DNA from: Mesocentrotus franciscanus
Lineage: Eukaryota; Echinodermata; Echinoidea; Camarodonta; Strongylocentrotidae
Reading direction: 5' to 3'
Assembly: GCA_037976565.1 (NCBI GenBank)
Contig: CP137671.1
Location: 18,295,910 to 18,359,909, forward strand
DNA: 64,000 nucleotides
Numbering within the stretch: position 1 is the first letter of the stretch; every line of letters begins with the position of its first letter. The position numbers and the translations under genes were made by a program. Positions 12,190 through 24,441 of this stretch are shown piece by piece. A model generated the notes under the pieces. The model made no database searches. It saw nothing but the letters and a program-made list of their open reading frames with translations, and was not told where the DNA came from.

Positions 12190-13910
12190 TAAAACAGCAA
12201 CGTTTTACAGCTATTTTGCAGACAAGTGGCAAATATGGCTAGGGCTAGAGTAAAGAGATCAACAGTGCATACACTGTGTTTAATGCAATGACTGAACTGA
12301 GAGACAGGATATCATGAGAATACAGGCGATTAAGGTTTACCAATCACCTGAAAAAATTATTTGCATATTTATAGCTATAATGTATAAATACAACCTCAAA
12401 AGACTTGACCTGGAATTTTACAGGTAAACAGTAAGGAGCAAGAAGAAAATAAAAGGATAACATATAACCCTGCTTATGGGGCTCGCACGGAACCCACTTT
12501 GGACTTGGGTACTGTAAGCATCCTATTGGATGAGAGTGCGCTCACGTGCATTAACTAGTCTACTCAACAAGACCCGTTACAGTTCACTGGGAGTGTCATT
12601 AAACTGCAACATCTCTTTGTAGAAGTAATATTTGAAGCTTACATGTTGAATACAGTATAGCCACATGGAACCCCTTTAATACATCGAGATCAAAATATGA
12701 TTTGGTGATTGGCACACTTTAAACCTAGAAGGGCAAGGAAGGGGGCACAAACCACCCCTCCTTGGGTGAGAGACCACCGAAATAACCCAGTCTTTTCAAA
12801 TGAAATCCAACTGATTTTATTGGTTTTATTACCTGGAAAATGGACCAAAATGACAAGTTTTAACCTACAAGCCAGGCAAGCAGTCATTGCAACTATTAGC
12901 TGGCAAAATAGAATTAAAAGTTAATTACATCTACACAGCACATGACTTTATGTGACAACAAACACACACACACACTCACGCACACACAAGAATACACTGC
13001 ATACTGCACCCACCCACAAACTATCACTATTACATATTATCACGATAAAAGTCGATAAGAATAAAAGAGAAAAGCAAATAAATGGATTTCAAATAATATC
13101 CAGATGCTAATAAAGGAGACAGGTGAATAAATTAATGGATTTACATATATCAAATTGAAATATGCACATCTCAAGCCGATAATATTCTACATTCTGTTTC
13201 TTAAGGCAATATACATATGATATTTTCAACTGTTTGCACGCGTAGATTATAGAAAATCTAGACTAAACCATGAAGGGCAAAATTGATGACAAAAAGAGAT
13301 TTTAATCACGATTCTTTTATTCTGATTTTCCTGAACTTTATACCGTACATGTAATGCGTAATGTGTGTTTTGCTGTTACACCTGCTGGCCAGTGTTAAAA
13401 TGTGGTATTTAAGGCAAGCGATTGCATGCATATATCATAGCATCATAATCGTAACTCTAAATTGAGAAATTAAGACCTTGATACATGTCAATCGTGCGAC
13501 ATAGAAATGAAAATCAGAATTGAGCGGAAACATATCATGAAATGAGAGTGGAATAAAGATATTAATATAACGGAACATGAAATTACCAAATATTTTAAAT
13601 ATCGTTAATTGCTACATATAATCATAAAATATGGTAAAAATGTCAAACAAAAAAGCAAGACTTGGCAAAAACTACACTACCTGCTAACGACCGAAACGAA
13701 GATGAACACATTAAATATGGTACAGTTGTCAAACCAAATGTCAAACAAAACAGCACAAAATACGGTATCAATTTCTAAAGAAAATAGCAAAACTTGGCAA
13801 AAACCACAATCCCGGATCATTACCAAAATCAAAGATATACATATTTTAAATGGACTTGTTTAACCCACAGACGACTGAGTTCTCTTATTCCCTAGGCTAA
13901 ATACATGAGC
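12190..13910. other. Duplicated intron DNA, no gene seen
   Basis: Collinear with 25745-28560. Contains a CA-rich microsatellite near 12960-12990. Frames present are not conserved between the two units. Confidence 0.5.
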
Positions 13911-13986
13911 CACCTGGGGGTGTTTCACTAAGCCCTAAAATCGATTTTTAAAATCAAAATCGATTTTAGTTGATGAAACACCCCCC
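13911..13986. repeat. Short fold-back element
   Basis: Imperfect inverted repeat: GGGTGTTTCACTAAG... facing ...TGATGAAACACCCCCC around an ATCGATTTT core. Absent at the equivalent position in unit 2 (28597). Confidence 0.7.
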
Positions 13987-14199
13987 TGAGCCCTGTTTCA
14001 TAAAACTTGTTATCAATACAAATTTACAATAACTGTTATAAGCTTTTGGAATCGTGGCATGTGATTGACTGAGAGCAAAGTTTGTCATAGAATCTCCCAG
14101 GTTACTGTCATCTTCTAGGGTAAATGTCCTTGGGATAGATTGGGGAGATTTACTGATTAATAATAAGAAAGCTTTGAAGTGGTATCGGTTTATCACAAA

Positions 14200-14760
14200 T
14201 TTTCTAAAAATACAAGATATGTGCATATCAAAAGTCAAGTTCCTGAATGCTCGCCAACTACTGTTACCAATTGCAAACAATGTGAAATTCCTGTTGGCAT
14301 ATTGGCTTGGGAGATTTACTGAATTATACAAAGAAACTTTGAAGTGATACATGTTAATCATCAATGTTGTACTAACAAAAGATATGTGCGTATCAGATGT
14401 ACTGCTACTACTGTTAATAGTAACAAACAATGTGAAGTACCTGTTGGCAGCTTGGCTTGGGAGTTTTACTGAATAATAATAAGAAACAAATTTGAAGTGA
14501 TATGAGTTTATCATCAATATTGTACAAACAAAAGATATGTCTGTTTGTGCATATCAAAAGTCCAGTTCTTGAATGTTCGACAAATACTAATAATAAGAAA
14601 GCTTTGAGCTGATATGGGTATATCATCAATGTTGAAAAAACAAATGATATGTAGATATCAAATGTTCTTGAATGTTCGACAACTACTGTTACCACTTGGA
14701 AATATGTCACTAGCTTGTGAGGATGGATAATTAACAGCAGCACTATATGGGCTGCATATC
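14200..14760. repeat. Tandem repeat, degenerate units of about 120-180 bases
   Basis: Repeated strings such as AAAGATATGTGC, TACTGTTACCA and TTGGCTTGGGAG recur three to four times. The minus-strand frames across it are by-products of the repeat. Confidence 0.65.
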
Positions 14761-15589
14761 TTTTCCAAGTTTGCAATTTTACAGCCTGCAGGTGAGTAAA
14801 GAAGGTAAGACTTCAATTTTTGTCTAGAATCTGTGACCAGATGCTGATGAATATTGATATCAAGTTTGATTAAATTTGGAGAAAGAATAGATTTTGTGAT
14901 TATACCACATATAAGATTGTTTTCATGGACTCTTGAAGATGTTCATCTGATAGGCAGTTCACTTTAATACACTGGATTTGGCAGACTTTCCATTTAACAA
15001 ATCTAGCACCCAGCAGAATCTGTTAAAGGACAAGTCCAGACGATTTCTATAACTTTACAGCATATTGTAACTGAATCAAGGAACAATATCCCTAAATTAA
15101 AAAAAAAATTCACATTAGTTATTAAAAACTAAATGTTTGACTGTGTGTTCTTAATTTTGGAAAGAAATATCAAATTTACTGCACAATACAAAATTTGATC
15201 ACAAGACCTTGCGTTGAAATTCCCTCACCTTGCCTGCTGCTTGAGATTCATTTTTGTTATGCAACTAACATAAATGCATTTCAACTATCGTTAGTGATTA
15301 TGTTTATTCAATTGGCAATTACGTTCAAATAATTGCAGCAGGCGCGGATCCAGGATTTCTTAGGGGGGGGGGGGCCCAAATTTGAAATTATGCGAGCCAA
15401 ATATTGTTACGTAATGGTGTCCAGCAGTGGCGTAATGAGCGAAAACGAGCGAAATCCATATCAACCTACTCTTACATGCAGGCATGTCTTACATCCCGCT
15501 GAAAGTTTTTCAAAGTTGATGGGGGTAAGGCTAAAGTATTTACGATTAGGTAGAGCGTAGCGTAGCGGCGGTCAAGGGGCGGAGCCCCC

Positions 15590-18160
15590 GGTCATTGAGA
15601 TGAGCATATTCTGATACCTTATTCATGACACTGGCAGGTCACTAATTGGCGTGGGGTCCATGGTGCTGAGCCCCCTGAAACTCAGGGATTTGAGGCATTT
15701 TTATAACGGTCAGATAAGCATTCAGGGGCCCGCCTTAGGCCCCCTGGTGGGGTCGAGGGGGACGAGCCCCCGGAAGCCCAGGGGTTTTAGGCATTTAATT
15801 ACGGTCAGATGAACATATTTTGATACCTTATTTGTGACACTGGCAGGACACTAATTGGCGTGAGGTCCATGGTGCTGAGCCCCCTGAAACTCAGGGATTT
15901 GAGGCATCTTGATAACGGTCAGATAAGCATTCAGGGGCCCGCCTTAGGCCCCTTGGTGGGGTCGAGGGGGACGAGCCCCCGGAAGCCCAGGGGTTTTAGG
16001 CATTTAATTACGGTCAGATGAGCATGTTTTGATACCTTATTTGTGACACTGGCAGGACACTAATTGGCGTGGGGTCCAGGGGCGGAGCCCCCAGAAGCTC
16101 AGGGGTTTTAGGCATTAAATTACCGTCAGATGAGCATGTATTTTTATACCCTATTTGTGACACCGGCAGGTCACTAATTGGCGTGGGGTCCAGGGGGCAG
16201 AGCCCCGGAAGCTCAGGGGTTTTAGGCGTTTAATTACGGTCAGATGAGCATATTGATACCTTTTTTGTGACACTTGTAAGACACTAATTGGCGTGAGGTC
16301 CAGGGGGCGGAGCCCCAAGAAACTCAGGGGTTTTAGGCATTTTATAACGGTCAGATAAGCATTTAGGGGCCCGTCTTAGGGCCTCTGGTGGGGTCGAGGG
16401 GGCGGAGCACCCGGAAGCTCAGGGGTTTTAGGCATTTAATTACGGTCTGATGAACATATTTTGATATCTTATTTGTGACACTGGCAGGACACTAATTGGC
16501 GTGAGGTCCATGGTGCTGAGCCCCCTGAAACTCAGGGATTGTAGGCATTAAATAACCGTCATATTTACATCCAGGTGTCCGCCTTAGTGCTCTAGGTGGG
16601 GTCCAGGGGGTAGAGCAACCGGAAGCTCAGGGGTTAAAGGCATTTAATTACTGTCAGATGAGCATATTTTGATAGCTTATTTGTGACACTGGCAGAACAC
16701 TAATTGGCGTGGGGTCCAGGGGCGGAGCCCCCAGAAGCTCAGGGGTTTTAGGCATTAAATTACCGACAGATGAGCATATATTTTGATACCCTATTTGTGA
16801 CACTGGCAGGACACTAATTGGCGTGAGGTCCATGGTGCTGAGCCCCCTGAAACTCAGGGATTGTAGGCATTAAATAACCGTCAGATTTACATCCAGGTGT
16901 CCGCCTTAGTGCTCTAGGTGGGGTCCAGGGGGTAGAGCAACCGGAAGCTCAGGGGTTATAGGCATTTAATTACTGTCAGATGAGCATATTTTGATAGCTT
17001 ATTTGTGACACCGGCAGGTCACTAATTGGCGCGGGGTCCAGGGGGTAGAGCCCCGGGAGCTCAGGGGTTTTAGGCATTTAATTACGGTCAGATGAGCATA
17101 TTGATACCTTTTTTGTGACACTTGTAGGACACTAATTGGCGTGGGGTCCAGGGGGCGGAGCCCCAAGAAGCTCAGGGGTTTAAGGCATTTTATAACGGTC
17201 AGATAAGCATTTAGGGGCCCGTCTTAGGGCCTCTGGTGGGGTCGAGGGGCGGAGCACCCGGAAGCTCAGGGGTTTTAGGCATTTAATTACGGTCTGATGA
17301 ACATATTTTGATACCTTATTTGTGACACTGGCAGGACACTAATTGGCGTGAGGTCCATGGTGCTGAGCCCCCTGAAACTCAGGGATTGTAGGCATTAAAT
17401 AACCTTCAGATTTACATCCAGGTGTCCGCCTTAGTGCTCTTGGTGGGGTCCAGGGGGTAGAGCAACCGGAAGCTCAGGGGTTGTAGGCATTTAATTACGG
17501 TCAGATGAGCATATTTTGATAGCTTATTTGTGACACTGGCAGGACACTAATTGGCGTGGGGTCCAGGGGCGGAACCCCCAGAAGCTCAGGGGTTTTAGGC
17601 ATTAAATTACCGTCAGATGAGCATATATTTTAATAACCCTATTTGTGACACCGGCAGGTCACTAATTGGCGTAGGGTCCAGGGGGCAGAGCCCCGGAAGC
17701 TCAGGGGTTTTAGGCGTTTAATTACGGTCAGATGAGCATATTGATACCTTATTTGTGACACTCGTAGGACACTAATTGGCGTGGGGTCCAGGGGGCGGAG
17801 CCCCAAGAAGCTCAGGGGTTTTAGGCATTTTATAACGGTCAGATAAGCATTTAGGGGCCCGTCTTAGGGCCTCTGGTGGGGTCGAGGGGCGGAGCACCCG
17901 GAAGCTCAGGGGTTTTAGGCATTTAATTACGGTCTGATGAACATATTTTGATACCTTATTTGTGACACTGGCAGGACACTAATTGGCGTGAGGTCCATGG
18001 TGCTGAGCCCCCTGAAACTCTGGGGTTTTAGGCAATAAGTTACGGTCAGATGAGCATCCAGGGGCCCGCCTTAGGGCCCTAGGTGGAATTTAGGGGGCGG
18101 AGCCATCGGAAGCTCAGGAGTTTTAGGCATCTAATCACGGTCAGATGAGCATATTTTGAT
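15590..18160. repeat. Minisatellite, monomer about 115-120 bases, about 22 copies
   Basis: The monomer runs CACTAATTGGCGTGGGGTCC, a GGGGGCGGAGCCCC box, AAGCTCAGGGGTTTTAGGCA, TTTAATTACGGTCAGATGAG, then TTGTGACACTGGCAG. Variant monomers (CATGGTGCTGAGCCCC; GGGCCCGTCTTAGGGCC) recur in a fixed order, for example blocks starting near 16440, 17290 and 17930, so there is higher-order structure. Confidence 0.9.
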
Positions 18161-18169
18161 ACCTCATTA

Positions 18170-18900
18170 TTTTGTCACCCTGGCAGGTCACTATTCTTTC
18201 TTTCTTTCTATTTCTCTTTAATATACTTTTTCAAAAAAAGGTAGGGGGAGGCGCCGTTTCGCAAGCCCTAAATAAGCATATTTCTTGCCTGACTGTAAAT
18301 TTTGGAATTTGTCATTTTCCAACAAACGCATACAAAAGTATGATTTACAAAAAAGTGAGGAGAAATCTCGGAAAATTATGACATTTCAGCAACATTTGTA
18401 AATCACCGGTATCGAATTAGAAATAAACCACATTTGAATTATATTGGGGAGGGGGAGGAGGAAACTCCCCTAATATGCACCTTGTTGGCGGGAAAAATCG
18501 CAACTGATCTCCCCTACCTTTCTTCTTTCTCTTTTTTTCTTTCACATTCCTTTCCCTTCCTTCTCTCTCTTTTAGGTTTGCTGGGAGAGGGGAGGCAAGG
18601 GCCTTTCGGCCCCCGATCCACACGTTGTTGGCGGGATTAATCGCAACTGATCTCCCCTGCTTTTTACCCTTTTCCTTTCTTCTTCTTCTTTTAGCTCTCC
18701 TCTTTCCCTTTCCCTTCCTTCTCTCTGTTTTTGGCGGGGGAGGGGGAGAGGCAAGGGCCTTTTGCCCCCCTTCCGATCCACAACTTGAAAATTGCACCTG
18801 ATATCGCCCTTTTTTTCTTTTCTTCTTCCGATTTTTTCCTTCCCTTTATCTCCTCCTTTACGTTTTATTTCCCTTTCCTTCCTTCTCTCTTATTTTTTTG
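18170..18900. repeat. Pyrimidine-rich part of the hAT-like element
   Basis: Repeats of CTCCCCTNCCTTTCTTCTTT type separated by GGGGAGGCAAGGGCCTTT and GTTGGCGGGA. Its reverse complement recurs at 53310-53680. Arg/Lys- or Phe/Ser-rich frames here are compositional. Confidence 0.75.
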
Positions 18901-19292
18901 ATGTGGGGGCAAGGCCCGCTTGGCTCCCTGGATCTGCGCCCGAATTGCAGCCTATACTTTTTAAACCAGCAACAGCAAATATCTGCCTGCACCGAGTGCT
19001 GGCAAACCTCTAGCTGTGCTGCCCGCGCCAAAGTAAGGATGCTACATCACAGAAATTGCTGCGTGGTGAATTGTGAGGAGGACATAAATATTTACCCTAG
19101 TAAGACTATATTTGGACACCTTGAATATTTGTCTTTCAAATCTCGTGTTTAAATCTGATTCATAAATCATTACAAACAATTTGAAAGAACTTAACAGGAC
19201 ACAATTTTTATGTTCTAATTACAGCTTTAAACAGAACTCCTCTTCTACTAAACAACAAGTTGCAAAAAGTATCATTTTTTAACCTTCTTTGA

Positions 19293-19655
19293 GACTTGGT
19301 GCCAACGGAATTAATGGAAATCTTAACCAACATCTGCAATCCTCAATGAGTTTTGAACTTCACAGCAGAATCAATAGATTGAGATTTTGAGAAGTATATG
19401 GTTTTCTTATTAAGCAGTGCCAAATATCTAACAGCTGTTGCAAGGCTGAAATAATTGTCAAGATTTTAGTCTCCTTATTTGACGTTGAATGCTGAGAAGA
19501 ACAACATTGGAAAAGGAAAGTGAAATGTAGATGCACAATCACATCGTATTTGCTGCTGAACCTGACAAAGGAAAATAAAGCAAAAAAGAAAACAAAACTA
19601 TCAAAAGAGGCATTATACTTCCTTTCATTGACTATCTATACATACTTCATGGCCA
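19293..19655 (+). promoter_or_regulatory. Block upstream of Ig copy 2, shared with Ig copy 1
   Basis: Homologous to 4015-4290 with small indels, and continuous with the start codon of copy 2. It is a candidate promoter/5' UTR by conservation only; no TATA box or initiator was assigned. Confidence 0.35.
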
Positions 19656-19657
19656 TC

Positions 19658-20734
19658 ATGGTTAAGTTGCAAGGACGTTTACCTTTATGTGCTATTTTTA
19701 TTGCACTGATCCCATTATCCAAATGTGATTCTTCTATCACGGTTACTGAGGATGAAGCCGTGCAACTTGTATTCCCATATCCATGTGACAGTAATACAAT
19801 CACTATACAGATTGGGAACAGACTTCCATTTTACAATTCAGCAAGGCCCGAAAATCTAAATTTGCCCTTCTATCAATTGAATAGGTTTAGTGTGACAGAT
19901 AAGAATTGTTCAGTTCAGGTTGAAATCAATCCTGTAAAGAGAAGTGACGAGGCAACATACATTTGCCAAGAGTACAGGGATGGTGTCATTCAAGACAGGT
20001 TCACTACGATAAGGTTAAATGTCAATTATCCTCCAGGTAATGTTACTTGTACATTCAGTATCAACGATGATGCAGTTGGTGATTGGTTACTCTTGCAATG
20101 TACGGCTTTTGTTGGCAGCTTGGTTGGGGAGATTTACTGTTACCAAGATTCTAAAAGATTGCCTCCAAGGAGTCAACTTATTCAAACTGGCGAAATTTTG
20201 AAACAAACCATTTGGGCCAGAAAAGAATACCCTATATTCTGTTGTTCAGCTATCCTTGATCAACCTAAAGACAGGTGTGATTGTAAAGGTTTTGTATGGG
20301 ACATTATGGGGGATATTTCTCAAACAAAAACCATCATAGATCCTTGCCCTGTTACCACACCAGGCATAGTTGCAACATTATCCCAATATCCAGAAAGAGA
20401 AGTTGGAGATAACTCACAGCTTCCCCAACTCATAGAATCACTAAACCTGACTGATACAAATAAGGACAAATCAAATACTACTAAAACTGCAGTATTATGG
20501 GTAGGTTTAACTTCCATTGGAATTATGGTAATAGCTTTACTTATTATTATATTTATGCTTCTCTATATAGTTGAGAAAACCAAAAAGCAATTGAAAAAAT
20601 ATGAGATTGGAAATACACACCAGGAAATGGACGAAATGGAATATAATGAGTCGTCTTGTACAAATTTATTGACGTCTAGAGCAGTCATAAAAAGTCATAA
20701 CAAGGCCCCAAAAATGGTAGAAATTCTTCCATGA
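19658..20734 (+). CDS. Ig-superfamily type I membrane receptor, copy 2
   Basis: Intronless, 358 residues from the ATG in GCCATCATGG. It has a signal peptide (about 1-23), a V-like domain ending in DEATYICQ, a second Ig-like domain with GEIYCYQDSKRLPP and FCCSAILDQPKDRCDCK, a Thr/Ser-rich stalk, a very hydrophobic segment at about 281-305 and a 53-residue tail starting EKTKKQLKKYE. All ectodomain cysteines match copies 1 and 3 in position. The tail keeps only its first dozen residues in common with copy 1. Glycosylation motifs include NCS, NVT, NLT and NTT. It lies in unit 2, which has lost the neighbouring SMS exon 7. The function is inferred only as a cell-surface recognition receptor. Confidence 0.85.
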   Translation: MVKLQGRLPLCAIFIALIPLSKCDSSITVTEDEAVQLVFPYPCDSNTITIQIGNRLPFYNSARPENLNLPFYQLNRFSVTDKNCSVQVEINPVKRSDEATYICQEYRDGVIQDRFTTIRLNVNYPPGNVTCTFSINDDAVGDWLLLQCTAFVGSLVGEIYCYQDSKRLPPRSQLIQTGEILKQTIWARKEYPIFCCSAILDQPKDRCDCKGFVWDIMGDISQTKTIIDPCPVTTPGIVATLSQYPEREVGDNSQLPQLIESLNLTDTNKDKSNTTKTAVLWVGLTSIGIMVIALLIIIFMLLYIVEKTKKQLKKYEIGNTHQEMDEMEYNESSCTNLLTSRAVIKSHNKAPKMVEILP

Positions 20735-21740
20735 TGGTGAGCCCCTTTAGAGAGGAAGTCAATGGCAGAAATTAAATTGCAACTTACAAACTGCCCCCAT
20801 ACATTGATCATATTGAGAAACAAAGTGCACAATATGCTCATAAAATGAATATTAGTCAATCAATGACAGAGCGCGTCATGAATCCAGGAATGGGTCTGTG
20901 AAATGTCGCAGGTCATAAAACCAACCAGTCATACAAATCTCATCAACAGCACGAATGGACCGATATCAGATATAGGCCTATAGAAATGTGTATATCCTCA
21001 TTATTCTTTGTTGTTTATTAAAAATTCCTCATTCATGTTTCTAAATTAAAGTATCAGTCATGCTGCTCTTAAACACTTTCTGCTCGGTAGAACCTTAACA
21101 TGTAGCGTCACAGCGAAAGGGGTGTTGAGGTCAACTTACTTTGCGGTACTGAATTGATACTCATAATATCTTTTTAAATCACATACTTTATTTATAGAAA
21201 ATAACAACAGAAAGCAAGTAAAAAGGAACATTTAAGCCTAGGCTACTGAATGAATAAAAATGACAGTACAAGGCGAAAAAATACATGTACAAAAAACAAA
21301 ACAAATACAGAATAAACACACAATGGAAATAATGCAACGAAAGGAGAGGGATATACACAATTTGCACCCCCCAAAAATAAAAAATTGTCAAAAATACAAT
21401 ATGGATATTAACCTAAATGCATGAGTTCATTGGCATGACACTAAATGTAAACTGTGAGTATAATTTTGTTGTTGTGGTAGCATATATATCGGAAGTATCA
21501 TAGTAGCTCCTTCCTTCTAATTTTACATGTATACGTATAGTCGAATTAACATCTTCCTCTAGTGTCTGATACACTGTAAAATAATTACTTGTACATGTCT
21601 AATTCTGTAGTACTGTTTTTAATCATTTGATAATCATTCAAGATTATTTACTGGAAATGATGAGGAATTAGTACTTGAATGTTGTTTTCAATTTAGGAGA
21701 GATGATTCTTTTATTGAATTTTAAGTGATCAAACATTGCA

Positions 21741-21895
21741 TGAGATATGCAGGTGTTGTGGTAAAGTGGGTCATTAACTTGACTCTTAATCGGAGGGTTC
21801 AGGGTTTGAGTTCCAGCCTAGTACTTATATTCTTTGGCAAGACATTGATGCACACTTGCCACTCTCCACACAGGTGTTAAATGGGTAAATACTCT
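21741..21895 (+). mobile_element. tRNA-derived SINE remnant
   Basis: A-box-like TGTGGTAAAGTGGGTC, B-box-like GGGTTTGAGTTCCAGCC, then TTTGGCAAGACATTGATGCA and CACTTGCCACTCTCCACACA. Counterpart of 8401-8512. Confidence 0.6.
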
Positions 21896-21947
21896 AGGGA
21901 AAAAACGAACATTCAAACTACCGCAGTCATGAAAGAAGTGTATTTAC

Positions 21948-22025
21948 CTCATAATTGTCCCATGAGAGCCATGATTAGATTGCTCGCAGGTGTTTGATAG
22001 CAGCATCTATAACAACTTGATCTAA
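21948..22025 (-). pseudogene. Duplicated SMS exon 6, broken (unit 2)
   Basis: Starts [15 protein letters not shown] after an AC-type acceptor, then has an in-frame TAA and a 12-base deletion before WDNYE and donor GTAAAT. The adjoining SMS exon 7 of this unit has been deleted, together with the region corresponding to about 8520-9540. Confidence 0.85.
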
Positions 22026-22514
22026 GTGAGGTCAAAGGTAAAAGGTTTAAACAGACAGCAGATTACAAAAGATCTAAAAGTTAAACATGTAGAACATGAA
22101 ATTTATATCTACATGTATATACTCTAGATAAATTAATGTCAGCGAATACAAGCTTTTTGTCCTATGTCATATTAACATCACATCTTAGAATTAACTATAT
22201 CCGATGATTGTATTAAATTATTAGGCCTACTTAGCCAAATACTTATGAGTGTTAAATATATCATGTTCTTTCTTTGGATCTTTATTACTGGTACTAATAT
22301 TAATAGCCTGTAATTCATTAGTTATCAGATACATGTATGTTTGTACAACCATTCATTGTAGGGCCTAGAGTGACATTTTTGTCAGAAAGTGTGCTTTAGA
22401 CATTTATATTATCAATATTGTAATGCAATGTTTATCATAATTGCTTATTGTGCTATATTAATTATTATAGTAGCTAAATATGAATTATGTACATCCTGTG
22501 TTTACTGTTACGGC

Positions 22515-23226
22515 GCTCTGAACATAAACAATATAATAACCCTTCTATAAATGCCAGGAGTTTGACTCAAAATGTTGATTCCGCATTCTGTATTATGTTA
22601 GCTACTATTGATTATAAATTCACAGCTATTTGTGTATCAGAAACACGGTTTTAATAAAAAAAAAAAATAGAAATGTATAATTTGGATGGTCATAATCTTG
22701 TTGATACAAATAGAAAATATAACATAGGAGGTAGTGTTGGTATATACATAGGTGTTCAATATGATTAAACAATACGGTCTGATTTATCTTGTAATATGCT
22801 AGAATATGACAATTTATTTATTGAATTAAGGAAAAGAATATTAAGAAATGTACTGGGCTCTCTTTGTTGTTTCTAATCAATATAAACAATGAAATTAATT
22901 CTTCTTCATTTTTTAAAGTTTTCCTTTGCTGATGATACTTTATGGTTTAAAGTAAATAAATTATCTTCGAATGTTGCTATAACATGTCATATTTAGGTGA
23001 AGGAAAAGTGCCCAATAATGTATTGGCGCGTGTGTGGGTATGGTGAGTGAATTATATTTATTAAATTTGTTTTTGTGGGGGCCCTACTTATTAGCAATTT
23101 GCTTCTTTGTGGTCCTGACCATATATTTGCATTTTATTTAGTATGTTTTATGTATTCTATATGCTATTGTATGTTTTGCTTTTACATGCATATGGATTAT
23201 ATGGTTTAATAAATTCAATAAATCAG
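22515..23226 (+). mobile_element. LINE fragment, endonuclease plus RT remnant (unit 2 only)
   Basis: 22550-22850 reads NARSLTQNVDSAF, DYKFTAICVSETRF and YNLDGHNLVDTNRK..IGGSVGIYI, the start of an APE-type LINE endonuclease. At 22925 a FADDTLWF remnant of the RT follows directly, so the middle is deleted. The 3' end is ATGGTTTAATAAATTCAATA. Units 1 and 3 lack this insertion. Confidence 0.75.
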
Positions 23227-23690
23227 TTTGCTGTTTAGGCGTAATAAGAAACAATTATGATTGTTGCTATTATAGCTAAAGCTCGGATCAGCTCAAACAT
23301 GGAAAATTATACTCCTTTGTGTCAACTAATGTTCAGAATTTCATAATGTACAGCATTACTAGTATAACTGAAACTGGTCATGTGATATCATTTGCTTTAA
23401 AAAAATCTCGTATATAGCTACATTCTCTGCTAAACTTCATCTTTTTATGTGCATTTTAGCGCAATACCTTTATACGTATTGTTTATATAGCTTTTTGCAA
23501 TGTTGTGATTTGTAAGTTTGAATTTGCTATCTATGATGTAACAATATAACAATATCATATAATTCTGTTGCCAAGCAATGCGCCAGTTTAGCACCATGTG
23601 CTTGTACGCCGGCAGTGTTTGTATATTATATGTTCTTGCATTTTTTTGTAGATTGTAATTTTATACATTGACATATACATTTATAAATAT

Positions 23691-23708
23691 ATATATATAT
23701 ATATATAT
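23691..23708. repeat. (AT)n microsatellite
   Basis: Nine or more AT units. Confidence 0.9.
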
Positions 23709-24007
23709 GAGAATTATAAATGTATTTGTTCACTGGGGAGTTATTTCCTCATTTAATTCACATAATTGAGCCGTTAAGCTGTCCTTCAATTCTTTAGGGT
23801 CTTTCCCTAAATTTGCTACATAATCAGTCATTCTAGATTGATATGTTAAGAGTAAAACATAAATATTGCATACATGCATATTTCGTTTGATACTTACAAA
23901 ATATCACCTCATGTCACTGGTTCAAAACATGTGAGAATAATTTCAAACCTGAATAAACTAATGTGCTTGAGTAAAACTGTACACAATGTATGAATTGATA
24001 GGCACTT

Positions 24008-24166
24008 AACATATTCAAGTTCATCTTTTATTTCTCCTCCAGAGATCAACAGATAAAAATTACATCTTTAAACAGACAAATGTATGGCAATATTTATAAG
24101 ATGAATTATAAAAAGTGACGAAGGCAGTGGCCGAATCTTGTAAGAGGCCAACCCGTTAAGAAAACT
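24008..24166 (-). mobile_element. LINE 3' fragment (unit 2 only)
   Basis: The minus strand ends GGAGAAATAAAAGATGAACTTG, like the 3' tails at 6046 and 43866. It interrupts GATAGGCACTTGAAAGTTAT, which is continuous in unit 1 at 10675. Confidence 0.65.
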
Positions 24167-24417
24167 TGAAAGTTATCATTAAAGTTGGCCTTAAAACTGA
24201 ATTGTACAATGTATGTACTGAAATGAATCTTAACATTTGACTAATTCGGGAACAGCTATTATGCATGTAACTGCTTATGAATAAATAGTCATTATTTCAA
24301 ACATTCTATATGTTGTAATTGTGCTAGCTGTAATATGACAAGCTTGAAAGAGTATGAAAATTGAGAAAATCTAGGCAATGTCAGTGTGAATTGCGTTTTA
24401 ATGACGTGTATTTGGGT

Positions 24418-24441
24418 GCGCGTGTGTGTGTGTGTGTGTGT
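24418..24441. repeat. (GT)n microsatellite
   Basis: About ten GT units; unit 1 has only a short degenerate GT stretch at 10935-10965. Confidence 0.9.

Larger units (their letters stand above)
1..14100. repeat. Segmental duplication unit 1
   Basis: Collinear with unit 2 and with the intact locus (unit 3): SMS exon 8 copy, Ig gene on the opposite strand, exon 7, exon 6, exon 5 remnants, then shared intronic DNA including the GGCTCGCACGGAACCCAC block (12480/26470). The left boundary lies at or outside the window start; the right boundary is near 14.0-14.1 kb. Confidence 0.75.
15339..18942. mobile_element. hAT-like non-autonomous element carrying a minisatellite
   Basis: The left end is CAGGCGCGGATCCAGG; the right end, reversed, is CGGGCGCAGATCCAGGG. 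Both ends are flanked by the 8-bp direct repeat AATTGCAG (15331-15338 and 18943-18950). TIRs starting CAG with 8-bp target duplications are typical of the hAT superfamily. Inside are a left unique part, a 2.6-kb minisatellite (15590-18160) and a pyrimidine-rich right part (18170-18900). No transposase is visible. Confidence 0.85.

Noticed and set aside
18417..18797. Lys/Arg-rich frame of 126 codons
   Set aside because: It is the purine strand of a pyrimidine-rich repeat inside a transposon.
4928..20640. ITIM/ITAM signalling motifs in the Ig tails
   Set aside because: Only an isolated YEVI in copy 1 and no paired YxxL/I; not enough to claim a signalling motif.
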